IMG/VR virus record: IMGVR_UViG_3300036985_003382
Span: 1-64,000 of that record
Direction: 5' to 3' (one strand)
Length of the DNA stretch: 64,000 bases
Origin: a virus
The notes below the pieces were generated by a model. The model was not told the origin of the DNA and searched no databases. It saw nothing but the letters and a program-made list of their open reading frames with translations. Of the stretch, positions 42,021 through 55,700 are shown piece by piece; positions within the stretch are counted from its first letter, which is position 1; every line of letters starts with the position of its first letter. A program made the translations under genes and the position numbers.

Positions 42021-43757
42021 ATGGCATTTAATTCATCCGCACTTACAGCTGGCATTGGCTCGATGATTCAAGGTATTCAATCATCCGCGCAACAAAAATT
42101 ACAACTTGCTCAAATGGAGCGCCAGAAACGCATTGAAGATGCAAATTTAATTCATCAACGTCAAATGGAGGACCTTGCACGTCGAAGTGGAGCAGAGCAA
42201 TTAGATGATCAAACAAAAACTAACCCACTTAGGCGTGACGTATTAGGCGCTCAAAGAGATTTAAGTAGGGGAATACTACCAAGTCAAATCAGAAGCGCCG
42301 AGCTTGGTGTTATTGGGCAAGACATACAAAATAGAACTGGCTTATTTAATTTAGACGAATTACTTCCACAGCAAAAACAAGGAATGTTTAATGCCAATAA
42401 GATTTCAGGCGTACAGGGAAATATTGCTGAAGCAACACAAGGCGCGGATATAACTTTAAGGAAACAAGTACCTGAAGGCAATCAATTTACTGCAACGGCT
42501 AAATTGCGAGCTGGTTTTGATGAGCCAATAAAAACAATTCAAAGTGCCCTCGCTGTATTGAACGACAAAAAGATGTCATTAGCAGACAAAAACGCTGCAT
42601 ATCAACGTTATAACGAAGCTAGGCAAACCCTTATGGCTATGCCCGGACAAGTAACATCAGCAGAAGGGTTACCTAGTTTATTTCCAGATGTAAAAGGGAT
42701 GCGATCCGATTACATGAAAAGGATTGGTGGCAAAGAAGGTGAAACTGATATGGGTGCAGTGATAGGACGTTATGCACCAGAACGCAAAGCACCTACTATT
42801 GCTGACACGCTAGATATATACAATGTTGTTCCCGGCCTTATTCAAGGTTTAATGAGCGGTGCGGCGTCAAACCCTAATGATAGTTATATTGATCGTGGAG
42901 ATTACACAGTAGATATCAAAACGGGACCAAAAGGTACATATAAAACACCGTCGTTTAATTTAAGAAAAATGGCAAGCGGGTTAATAGATGGATTAGGAAA
43001 TCAAGTTCAAAGGGCTGCTCAACAAGCGCAAATATCAGAACAGGAATTATGGAAAATAGGGTTTGGGTTAATAGATAGTGATTTTAAAAACGGGGTGCCA
43101 AATTTTGGCAAACAAGGTGTAAAAGATAGAGTTCTTTCAAAAATGACTATGGGTTTTGTTCAAAATCCAGAAATGCAAAAAGCTCTTATAGCTACTAATG
43201 CTGGCTACGAAGAGGTAATGAAAACTAATTTGTCCTCTTACTTAGCTTCAATTAACAAGGGAACTGCTAAGGCACAAATTGATGCGACATTAAAGACATT
43301 GCAACTACCAATGGTTAACACATACGTCATGGCAATGACTCAAGCAACTACAAGCTACAATCAAATTTTAGCAGAAATGCGCAAAGCAGGTATGGTTGAC
43401 CCTCAAAATATGACTATGGAATCACTTCTTAGTTCTGTTAAATCTGATAATGATACTGTTAGACGAGATGCTGTAACTAGATTAATGGCGGATAGGGATA
43501 GGATTGCGGCAGTTATAAAAAAAGCAAACGAAACATTTATTGGAAAAAATGTTAACAATGACCCGAACTTTGAAGCTCCAGACCCGGCGTACAGAGCTTC
43601 AGAGGCTATTACTGCGCTATTACAAAGTGGATTCTCAGGGCAAACGCTACCTGCAACTACTTCCCCTCCGGGCGCTGCGCCTCCAGCTAGTTCTGGTGGT
43701 TTAGGAGTTGCTCCTGGAGTACAAATTGCACCGGGTCTTTTTCCACCAGGTCCATAG
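42021..43757 (+). CDS. Internal virion (ejection-type) protein 2
   Basis: 578 residues. N-terminal coiled coil (QQKLQLAQMERQKRIEDANLIHQRQMEDLARR), long helical body, and a Pro/Gly-rich end (GAAPPASSGGLGVAPG). No enzyme motif. Size and position between the short ejection protein and the giant protein resemble the second member of T7-like gp14-15-16 sets. TAGGAGA ribosome site. Confidence 0.7.
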   Translation: MAFNSSALTAGIGSMIQGIQSSAQQKLQLAQMERQKRIEDANLIHQRQMEDLARRSGAEQLDDQTKTNPLRRDVLGAQRDLSRGILPSQIRSAELGVIGQDIQNRTGLFNLDELLPQQKQGMFNANKISGVQGNIAEATQGADITLRKQVPEGNQFTATAKLRAGFDEPIKTIQSALAVLNDKKMSLADKNAAYQRYNEARQTLMAMPGQVTSAEGLPSLFPDVKGMRSDYMKRIGGKEGETDMGAVIGRYAPERKAPTIADTLDIYNVVPGLIQGLMSGAASNPNDSYIDRGDYTVDIKTGPKGTYKTPSFNLRKMASGLIDGLGNQVQRAAQQAQISEQELWKIGFGLIDSDFKNGVPNFGKQGVKDRVLSKMTMGFVQNPEMQKALIATNAGYEEVMKTNLSSYLASINKGTAKAQIDATLKTLQLPMVNTYVMAMTQATTSYNQILAEMRKAGMVDPQNMTMESLLSSVKSDNDTVRRDAVTRLMADRDRIAAVIKKANETFIGKNVNNDPNFEAPDPAYRASEAITALLQSGFSGQTLPATTSPPGAAPPASSGGLGVAPGVQIAPGLFPPGP

Positions 43758-43779
43758 TAAAATACTAAAGAGGTAACGT

Positions 43780-46700
43780 ATGCCAGATCAACGCGACAAA
43801 TCCAGATCCGATGCTTATTGGAAAAAAAGATATACCGAAGCAGGTGTTGTTCCAAGTCCTCAAGGTGTGACCGTAACACGGCCTACTAATAGGCTAGGAT
43901 TTGAAAATACTTATCCAAAAAGTCAAATTAATGAGTTTGTACGTACTCAATATAATCCGTTAGCTGATGCTATACGAGCAGGTAATCCAGCTGTAGTTTC
44001 ATCCGCCACTCTTGACTTTGCTAATAATGCATATCGCGAAGGCCTTATTGATGAGTCTCAACGCAATTACATAAAGTCAAGTATTGCGAATATGCGTCAG
44101 CAGATGTCGCGTACTCCTGTTGCTTCAGCAGATGGACAGCAAATTCCATTTGGGCGGCTTGGTAGAGTTCAAGGACCATCTGGAACATTTGGTGCAGTCA
44201 ACGATCAGTTAATGCATTCTGATCTAATTCAATACAATGCAGATGGTTCTTTTAGTTATAATCCAGCAGGTACTGCAGCAGATATTAACTCGACAACTGG
44301 TGCTAATGCTAGACGTCAACAAGACATTATGGCTGGCGCTACACCAAAAAGTGTTGGTGCTGAAACATGGTCTACATTAGGCGCACAAGCAGTTGGCACT
44401 GCAGCTGCTTTGCCATATGGTCTAGCGTTAAACTTTCCCGGTTTTAATCCACAAGCTAACGATGAAACATTTGGTGGCAGGGTCGTGTCTTCTGCTCAAG
44501 GTACGTTGGCTGGATTTGCAGCTAAACCACTAGACATGATGTCTGGTATTACTCAGGGTACGTCTTATCTTGGCGCAAGATTAGCAGGGCGTTCTCCAGA
44601 AGATGCAAATCAAATAGCATCAAGTATAAAAGAACAAACTCCTTATTACAATACAAGTGATCAAATGCTTGCACCGGGCATGGAAAACCAACAATTTCAA
44701 TTAGGCTCTGCTGTAGGTGGTGAGCTTTTTACTGCAGTACCAGCACTGTACAGTAGCCTTGGATTACTTAATGCATCAGGAGCACTTGGTGCTCGGATGC
44801 TTGCCAGTGCTGGCACTAAAGCTTCTAACGTTGGTAGATATATTGGCATTGGGTCAGCTGTTGTAGCCCCTACTGCTGTTGCTGGTTTTAGAGACCAGTT
44901 AACTGGTGGGAAACCCGGTGTTAGGGAAGACCTTGTAGCGGGCGCAGAATCCATCATGGATCCTATTAGGTCTACTATGCAACGAGGTATTACGGAATCT
45001 GGTGCAATTGGTCAAGCAAACTTTGACCCTCAAGGTAAAACTCAAGCAGCGTTACAACAAGCTGGCATTCTAGCAATGGCAAGTGGTGGTTCATTACAGA
45101 TGTGGAAAGACGTAAAAAATCAATCCTCTATTGGCATTCAAGCAATGCGAGAAAGCATTAAGACAAACCGCAATCCATTTACGGCACTTGGAACAGGCAT
45201 TTCAGCTTCTATTGAAGGAGAGATTGGTAAGGCTGCAGCCGCTGATCTTGGCTTTGCTTTGACTCAGCCATTAAGTGACATTGGGCGTATGGTATACGCC
45301 AACACACGTATTGATAAATCCGTGCCAATAGACACTCCAACTGCTGGTGATGTATTTAAGTCCATGATGCTTGGCCTTGTTGCGTCACGTCCGGGTAAAA
45401 GTGCCCAATTCATTTTCCGTGGTAATCCTCTACAGAGCCTTGAACCTAAGACTATGGCATTGGCTCATGCTACTGATATTGTTCGTAAAGGTGGACCAGA
45501 ATTACAAGCACTAGTAAAGCATTACAACGAAAAATATAACGACTTCATTGAACCAAATGACGTCGATATTAGACGTCTTGCAACAGTAATGGCTAATGAT
45601 AACGTAGCAAACTTACAAAGGTTAGCTAAATTTCAAGAGATTGAAGACGGTGCTCCAGTCACTAAAACAGCTGCGGAATATATTGATGCATACATAAATA
45701 ATCCTGACGCATTCCCAGAATCACTACGTACTAAATATGAGACATTACTTACGAGCATGCGTCCAAACAAGGCCAAGATAGACCTTGATGATGGCAACCC
45801 ATTAAATACAATTGAGCTGGCTGATGAGTATAAGACTGATCTAGTTACTAGGCGTAGGCGAATTAAGGAATATACCGATGCGCTATTGCCAGTTTATACA
45901 GAGCAGATGAAAAACTTAGGTCAAAAGCCAGCAGAAATTAGTGACAAGGTTCGTTATTACGGCATTGATACTAAAGATGGACGCATGCTTTTATTTGACA
46001 GGGATTTTAGGAATGCAACATTAGTTCCAAAACATGAAGCTGAAGACATTGCAATGCTTCAACCAAAGTATTCCCCAATTGAAAACGTTTATACACCAGA
46101 AGAAAAATCTGACCGCCAACCTTTATATGAAGCCCTTGATAATATTCGAGGCAAGGTGTTTCGCATAGGTTCGCAAGACGGAGTTGTTACACATTTTGAC
46201 GCACTGGGTGTGTTCGTTAAAGTCGAGGGTGGTGAAAGTAAATTTTTAAGCCGTAGGGAGATAGAGCAACTATTAGAAACATCTACTTCTGATGGTTTAA
46301 CGGAAGAACAAATTGATAATTTAACTCAACTACAAGAGTTAACAAACATTATTCATAGAACACAAAGTCTTGTTGAACCAACAAGACAATCTCTTTATGG
46401 TGAGCAATTTAAAGATAGTAGATTTAAAACACCTTTATTAAATACTGGGCGATCGTTACGTGTAAAGCCAGATGCAAATTTAGTAGATACATTTAGAGGT
46501 ACTGATATATTCCAGTCCAGCGATGGATCTTATGCAATTTTTACTAAAGGTGAAATCCCTTCTACGCTTTCACCAGAATTTAAAAATCCCGGCGAAAGAC
46601 AAATTGATCCAACTAATTCAGTGTGGACAGTAAGTAAAGATACTGCTAGTGGACCTATAGATGTTGACCTTGTGTTATCTGGGCGCCAACAAGAAGCTAT

Positions 46701-49700
46701 TGCTGCGTTACCACTAGGCAGTACTGCTGAAAAAGGTATTGAGAAAGCCTACGATTATGCAGACCCATTTACTCATGACCTTGGAGATATTGTTTCTGTT
46801 ACACAAAAAGATGGCACTGAAGTTAAATATGTTCTTGTTGAAAAGTTTGATGACTCCGCAATAGGTGTACGAATAGATGCACCTGAGTCAACTCCTGCAA
46901 TTATTTTTGAAAGTCCTGCATTAAAAGTAGAAAAGATTGACAGGGGATTTTTGCAGACTAAATTTGATTCGGCTAGTCGTGTAGTTGGCGCGGATTTGAC
47001 ATCTATTCGCCCAGAAAATAATGAGATTACGACAATCTTGCAGCATGCAATGTACTTGTCTAGTCGTGATGAATCTGCTGATGGTCCAGCTATTGTTTAC
47101 GATGAAATTACTAATGCCTTACCTGAAGAGTTATCCGGCGTTATTCATAGTGTTCTAACAAGAGATGCAGAGACATTAGGCGTTGAACGTAATGTAGCAG
47201 CTTCATTGCGTGAGTGGTTATTAAAAAATAGAGAACAAGCTGCTGATTTAGAATCGTATATTCAAGGAGCAATGGCAACTGAGATTACACTAAGTGCTCG
47301 TGACATTAGTGTGCAGAAATTAGCAAGACTACAACGCATTCTTGACAATGGAGAATTAAATAGTCTTATTGATCAATTGGTTGGAGTATATGATTCTGAC
47401 GCAGAAACATCTGCTGACGTCATGTACTCTTCTAGCCCTAGAAGAGTAGGAACAGCAAGAGGAGAGTTTCTGACTCTTTTAGGTGTAGCAAACAAAATAA
47501 ACAGACTACTAATGCGCGACAAGCATATTAGTGATGCAACTATTGAGCGTGTAGTAAACAAGGACCTTGGTAAAGATACACGCTTTGAAGGTAAGTTAGA
47601 TATTGCATTACAAACAATTAAGAAGTTAGCAAAGTTATCTAGCCAAATAAACCCTATTGCTTTAGGAGTAGTTCTAAATAAAGGTTCGTTATGGCAGATG
47701 GAACAATTAGCCTTGTTACCACAAGACATACAGGTTCTGTCTGCATTAGTTCCATATGAAGATATGCCGTCTGTTTATACGGATTCATTTGGAGAATGGT
47801 TTGCGTCAAAAGAAAAATACATTGCAGCTGTTACACGCGCAAAAGATTTATATTCTAATGCTGTAGCTAATGGCCCTGATGCCATTGCAAATTTAAAACG
47901 TGCGATGTATGACGCTCGCCTTGGATTCTTTTATGAGATGGCGGCACGAGCACCAGAAATTGCATCAAGAGTAGACATGGATGTAGATGGTGGACGATCA
48001 TTAGACACTATTAGTTCTAACCGTCAACGGTCTGCTGATGCAGTAAATGATGTTATTAAACGATTAGCCACTGAGAAGTTAGCTATTATTGCTAAGCAAC
48101 TTCGAGATAATGAAACAGCACCAGATATGGCTGTTCCTGTTCCAATGAATGAGTTAGTTGCTGTAACTAAAATTGCGGATAAAGATGGCTCTATTGATTT
48201 TTCAATCATGACAGACACTCAAGCTTTAGATGCAATTGTCGGATCAGAAGCAGGTGTTGATGCATTAATTTCAATTGGTCGTAGATTAGCCAATGAACTT
48301 GATAAAGAAGACACTATGACTGGTGTTTCTGTTTATAGTGAGGAAGGTTTTAATGTAGGTTTAGGCACACTGCAAGAAGCAAAAGCACAACAAGAAAACA
48401 AATCTTTACTAGCAGCTGTAATTAGAAATTGGAACAATTTAACTCCTGAAGCTAAATCTGCAATTGGCTATATCAACATGCCATTAATCCAGTTGAGTGA
48501 GTTAATTAAAGCTATTGATAACGCTAACGATGATGCATTACGTGAGTCATTAATCTTTGGAATTATGAATGCTGTTGGTACAGATGGTGCATCTAACACA
48601 GGATTTGAATTAAGTAAATTATTTAAAAGTCTGGACTCTGCAACAAAGTTTAGTAATTTTGCTGCAGATGTAATGGCCAAGAAAAATATAGCTGATTCTA
48701 GTGGCGGAGAAAGCGCAGAGACTAGACGCCGAACTTCTATACGTGGCGCAATGGATCTTTTACTAAAGTTACGATCTGAAATAGTTAACCCTGACGGAAC
48801 TAGCATATTGGAAACTGCTGCTCTTTATTACAAATCCGCAGGAATAAAACCATCGGATTTATACTCGTTTATGTCTATGGTTTCACAAGAAGTTACTACA
48901 TCTATGTTAGATGTTATTTCTAAAAACAAAGACACCAATCGAATGGAAGTCATTGGAGTTATTAGTAGTCAAGCAGCTGAAATGGGACAGGTTGTTAGAG
49001 TTGCTGGATCTGTAGAAGGTGATCAATCAACTAAACAAGCGGTATTAGAATTGCTTCATACAGTTACAACTGATGGGCTTCAATATTTAGGTGTTACGTT
49101 TGACCCAAGAACACGTGTTCTTATAAGTGATGCCGTTCATCGAGTTATTAGTCAAGGAAAATTAAATACTGCAGGATTGAACTCGGTTGAACAAGCACGT
49201 GCAATGATGGAAGAAGCTCGTACCTTGTCTGCACAGATAGCCGATTTCGTACTAGGTGATAAGTCATTAGCCGAGCAACCAAATGCTGCGTATACGCCAG
49301 CTGCTGAGTCCACAGCAGAAAAGGTAGTTAATGCAATTGATGGCAACACATTCCATCAACGGTCTGGATCTAACAAAGATGCTGCAGCATATTTGCTTCT
49401 TGCTGGTAACAGGGCTGGACTTGAAAAGATTATTTTAGCAACGTTATTTGATGCTGCAAGTAAGGATCAAATTCAGTTTGCTTCAATTGATGAAGCAATT
49501 GTTTCAGTAACTCTTGGTCCAGAGTTTGCTCGCAAATATTTTGCACGTGTTAAACAAGCACGATTTGTTAATGACAAAATTATTTTTGGCACAAGTGGAA
49601 TTTTAAGAGCCGCAGTATTGCCGGGTGGTGCCGAAACTTACACTTTGCCTGACGCAACAAAACATGATTTGATTGAAGGCCAAGCGCTTTTAAATCACTT

Positions 49701-52700
49701 TATGCAAAAAGCGTATCAGTTACTATCACCACGTGACAAAGGTAGATTTACTGAGGCCGTAACTTCATACATTGCTAAGAAACGAGCTGAGTCTAACTCA
49801 CAAGAATTTGAATTTGAAATCAAAGACTTGATGACTATAGCTGAAGGTTTTAATGGAACAAAAAACCAAATGTTTAAGGCATCAAATGATGCAAGTACAT
49901 TAACGTATGGTTTACCAATCAATAAAACATTTACTACTGCGTATAAGATTAAATCTTTAATTTCATCAATCCGTGGTTCTGCCTCAGAGACTCCGTTAAA
50001 TAAAGACACTGATTACAGTGTAATGACTCAGTTTAGTAACATTGGAACTCGGCGTAGTTTTGTTGAAGCGTTTGACAATGTATCGATTTACGAACGAATT
50101 GATACTGCTGATTTAACTGAATCTGACGCTGATCAATTAGCTGCGTTTTATGGAATTGCAGCTAAAGATGAATCTTATAGTCCAAAACAAGCAACAGAGT
50201 TTAATGAATTAGCTAAGTATTATCGAGCAGCTAAAAACTCAGCTGTAATTAAATCTGGAGATAAGAATGTAACACGTGTGTCGAATCGATTTTCTGATGC
50301 TAGAGCAGTAGCGGCTAACCTTGCAAAGGTATATGACACTTATGCAAATAGAATGAGTACTCGTAAGATTACATCTGACATTGACAATAACTTTGACTTA
50401 GATCAATACAAAGCGTTAGTTGCGTTTCTTGGGCTTGATCAAGAGGCATATAACGCAATTATTGCACCAGAAGCAGTATCAAGTGTTGGTCAACTTTTAA
50501 ATAAAGACGGAACAATTCTTTCTAAAGACCAGCAGAAAATGCTTATTTCGTTACGTGCTGCTCAATTAAAACAAGACTTTTATAATCAAAACCATAAGTT
50601 GTTTTTTGCTCACGAGGCAGAGATTGCAAAACTTGGTTATGATCGATCTGAAATAGCAGGACAAGATACTGAAGCAAGTATTACAAGAATTAAACAAGGT
50701 GAGGCATACTCGTCTATTTTGTTTATGGCATCAACTACTAAAAACTTTGACAAAACATCTCTTGCAATGGCGCACGAAGTATCACATCAGTTATTTTATT
50801 CGTTACCAGACAAGAGTCAACTTGACTGGATTAACGCAATCACACGACCGTTAAACACAAATGCCAGTGATGACAAAATTAATCCTGAGACTAAATTGTT
50901 TTATGATTATATGAAAGAACAAAACTCACGTTACAACAATCTTAGTGCATCTAATAAACGAACATTTCGTTTGCAATCAATACAAGAATTTGCTGCAACT
51001 AAAGGTGGGTTTACAGATCAACAAGTTAGAACAGCAAAACTTATTTGGGGAGAATCATCTGCTACTAGTTTAGTTAACTTTATTTTGACCAATGGTGTAA
51101 TTGCAGACGTTACAAATCCAAAGGTATATGTTGGCGAAGACATTACTAGTGCAATGATTAATTTGCAAGCAGTACTTAGGCCAATGGCTGAACGGCTTAC
51201 ATCAACACATGGGGCATATTTAACAGTTGACGGAAAACCTACTAACGTTTTCTATTACAAACCGGGTTCAGTCGTTTATCAGTCACAATCTAAACAAGGT
51301 ATTAATCGTGCATTTTACGCAATGAAACACGGATCTATTGTTTCATTTGTAAACAACAAGGCTAAAAAAACAAGTAGTGCTGTAAAAGTCATTGATGTTC
51401 ACGATGTCATTATGTCCAGTAAGTCTGGTAATAAGATTAACGTTAATGAAGCGTTGACATCGTTAAAAGAATTTATACCTTCCGACGTTGCAGTAGAACT
51501 TCTTGACAAAATTAAGGCATTGCAAGAAAAAGGAATTATCTATGGTGATGATTACTATTTAAGTGTCCACGGAGCCGATGGTTACACCAAGCAAGACGAT
51601 GGGACTACATCACCTGAAGGTTATAACGTAGTCGGTAAAGTTGTTGGCATGGCACGGGAAAAAGTAACTGTTACAGAAGCAATATATGGATTAGGTTCAT
51701 TTACTAATAAAGGTAAGTCATGGATGACAGTGACTAAAGGTCCGGGCGTTTCTGCTAATTCTCCGTGGTACACGCTTAAAACATATATGCATAATCAGCG
51801 TGGTGCTAAATTTGTACAAAACGGTACAAAAGGTGATTACGGATATGTAGTTGAAAGCTCTGGTACATTACGGCTTAATGCAGTTAGACGTAAGGATAAT
51901 GCAGTTGATTTAGCTGAAAACGGATTTAATCGCAAGACATCTTTAAAGTATGTTGTTGGTCATGATTTGATTGCTGAACAAGAAGGCCTGTACATGGTTG
52001 GCACTTCTGATTCTGCAAGCCCACAGTTTATGAGTGTTCTTTATCAGATGTTGAGCCAGATTGATAAAAGAATAATTGATATTGCTGGGCAGAGAACATA
52101 CGACTACGAAACACGTATGAATGCAGCTCTTGCAGATGGCATGCGTAGTGGAAGTTTTGATAAGTGGGATCAAGTTGTTTCTATTCCATTAGCGCTTGCA
52201 TCAGAGAAGAATATTAAAAATATAATCTCTGGCACACCACCCGCAGAATTAGCTGCCGTTAGAAACACTGGCACACATCCGTACGTCAGAAATCAAGCAC
52301 ACGCTAAAAACGTATTAAAATGGGCTAACACTTTACCTGCAGAACAACGGTCTGTAGTGATTCCATTAATAAAGCAAATCGTAGAGCAACACAGTTATTT
52401 AGTTGCTACTAAATTAGGTGGCAGTGAGGGAAGTGTTGGAGATAGGCTTTTAGGAGTTTTTAACAAAAGCACAGACTGGTATTCATTTTTACCATTTGCA
52501 ACTAAAGACATATCTGATCGAGGTATTACTCGTGCTATTGCATCTTTGTTTGAACAATCATTTACTTCATTTGAAGATGCTCAATTGTTTGTATCAGAGA
52601 TGACAAAGGCTAGGCTTTATTTATCTGAAGATCCTACTGGTACAAATTTGACGTCATATTTTGCACGTGGTACAGACGGTGCACCAACGCGTTCATTTGT

Positions 52701-55700
52701 TGTGGAAATTGATGGCGTTAAAGTAGATGTTTCTACATTTATCGATCAAGCATTTGGGTTAAATACACCTGATGAGTCAGTAAATCTTGGTGTACAAAAG
52801 TTTTTAGGCACTTGGGCGGGCGTAGCATTTGATGGATGGTTTAAAGAAAATCAATCTGTCCTTACTAATAACGCAGTAAATATTGAAACTAGGCTAAAGC
52901 AGCTCTATGAGTTGTATAAAGACCCGTCTCCACTTGGTGAGCGAAATGCTGCCCTGAATGAACTTGCAAGGCAAAATGATAAACCACAACCAAACGAATT
53001 AACCATTTATGATTTAGTTGGATTATCTAAAGATTATATTGCCGGTAATAAACGCAAAGTGGACCTTGATGGTTTATTGCGAATGGCTGCAGGTTTTGCT
53101 GCAACTCCAGATCAATTTTTACAAGTGCTTGGCGGAATGAAAAATGGAATAGACTTCAGGCAAACGTTTAGCCCAGAAAGTGCATTGTCTGTAGTTCCTC
53201 ATGCGGTGCTTGATCACATTCTAAATAAAACATTTACGGATGATGTAAGTCGTATTAAGTTTATGAATCTTGTTGCTGGTCGTATACCTGAAGGGTCAAC
53301 TAGGTATGACGTCATACGAGCACGAAACTTATTTAATGTAGTAGAGCATTTAGTTAAGACCGATGCCAAAATTAGGAATGCGGCATTACGTAACTGGAAA
53401 AGTTATGACATTGTTGAGACTATGCCAGAACAAGGTCAAGTCATTTTGCGGTCTCCAGATAGGGATATTGCTGCTGATACTAGAGGTGCAAGTAAGTCGG
53501 GTGCGTTGTATCGCGTTAATTTAAATGATGGACAAACAACTCTTGTTGCTAAGTCATTAAAATTTAATAGTGCAACCGGTAAGTATGTTGAACATTATCA
53601 AGACATTCAAGATGTAGATTCGTTCTTAAAATATAACTGGTCAGACAGAGTTGGCAACAAAGGAAAAGAAGATCCATTTGCATTCAAAGCTGCTGACAAC
53701 AGTCCTGTATTTACATCACAAGATGTATTTGGCACAAGTGACGTACAACGTGTGTATGAGCACTTGAGCGCTATTGCTGGTACAGATAATGTAGCAAGTG
53801 CTTACACTGCTGACGAACCATTGTATTTCATGTTGCCTTATGACTTTATTGGACAAGACACAGCAAATACTAATGTGATTGATCAGGTTGACGGTGAAAC
53901 TACTCGTGATAATGCTGGCATGCACATCATGAAAGCTAAGTACAACAAAACAAATAAGTCGTGGACGTTTCAACAGACACAGCCAAACTGGAGCACGTCT
54001 GATAACTATAGGTCTCAGTTGCCATCTGGCTTATTAAGGATGATTACAGATGGATTTAGCATGGATGGTTCAATACCGTTATCTCCAGAACAACGGTCAG
54101 CCCTTATATCAAACTCAATGTTGCATGAGGAATATCACATTGCTAAGTTATTACTTGCAAAAGATAGGGCGTCTGGAGATAGTCAATACACAAAAGTAAA
54201 TCAAATTGGGCACAAGGTCCTATTTCCGTCAGGTTCGTCTTACATGCAAGATGCTAGTACTGGAACATGGTATTCAAGTAGTCCTACGTTTGATTCTGGT
54301 AAATCAGACAATGTACCTACACAGGAAGAAGAAGTTATTCCTTATCTTAACGACACTGCGGATCCAGAAATAGATATTAAGTATGATGCCGTAAATGACT
54401 TTGCGCGTGTTCAACGAGATGCAAATCAACGGCCACAAACTGTGACATTCTACAGAGACCCTAAAACAAGTAATGGAATGATGGTGTCTGGTGATAGGCT
54501 CAACCCGGTTTTACATATCTCTTCAGATATATGGGCAAATTCGGTTGATGCCCCATTAAAGGGTACGCAGTTTGAGGCCAAGGTTCCAGACGGTAAAGCA
54601 CTTACATTTGACGGTGATGTTATTGACACAGTTTATTCAAGCAGCCCTAAATTTAATGATGCTGCATACAACATTCACAAATGGTTGCTTTTGCCATATA
54701 AAGCGTTATCTATTGCTGGAACCCTTGCTATGGACATTTCATCCGTTGGCATACAGTTAGCCACTCAAGTTCGTAATCCTTTAGTATTGGCTAAGGCAAT
54801 GTTGTATACAGTGCCTGAAGCTTTTATGTTTACAACTAAAGATATTGGGTTTGTTATAGGAGATACGATTCACGCAATCAGGCAAAAAAAAGCTCGTGAA
54901 GGTAGAGGCTTTTGGGCTGGTGGTGCATTTAATGCGGATGTTAAATATTACAATTGGATTATGAATTCAGTTGTTGACAGATTTAATAAATACAACAACA
55001 ACGGCCCTGCTATTTCTTTATCAGAATTAATTGATGATTACTACATGCCGTCTGCGTATAGTGACTGGTATAAGAAACATAAAGCTAATGCAATTGCTGA
55101 CCCGTCAAAATACAAAGACATCATTGATACACCATTTGAGACTAATCTTGAAAACAGTTTAATAGGTCAAATACCGGGCAAACTTATACCAGCATGGAAT
55201 AAATTTGACATGTCTCGTACCTTAGTAATGGATTTGTGTATGTTACAGAACTCATTACGGGCAGTTAGAGATGCACGTGCTAATGTGGATTTGAAACCTT
55301 ATGAAATTGAGCAAGGTATTAGTGCAGCAATTATGAATTATGGTAGAGAAATGGCTATGGGGTCGCATTCTCAAAGTAAAATTCAAATGCCAGCAACTAA
55401 ATTTTTAGATAATGTAGTTAATTACTTTATGACTGCACCGGGATACAACAGGCACTTTGCTCAATACTGGGGTTTTAATAATTGGACATTACCTGCACGA
55501 AAAGCCATTAACGAGATTGCATTAGTAAATACAGTTAACGCACCTAAATGGTTTAGAGGTGAAGTATTTGATATTAAAAGTGATTTAGATTATCAACAAT
55601 ATGCTGGCAGATCAGGTTGGGCTAGTACACGAAAAAAAGGTGAACAGACAACATCTATTAGTATATGGGCAGGTATGGGACTACTGAACGCTGCTATAGG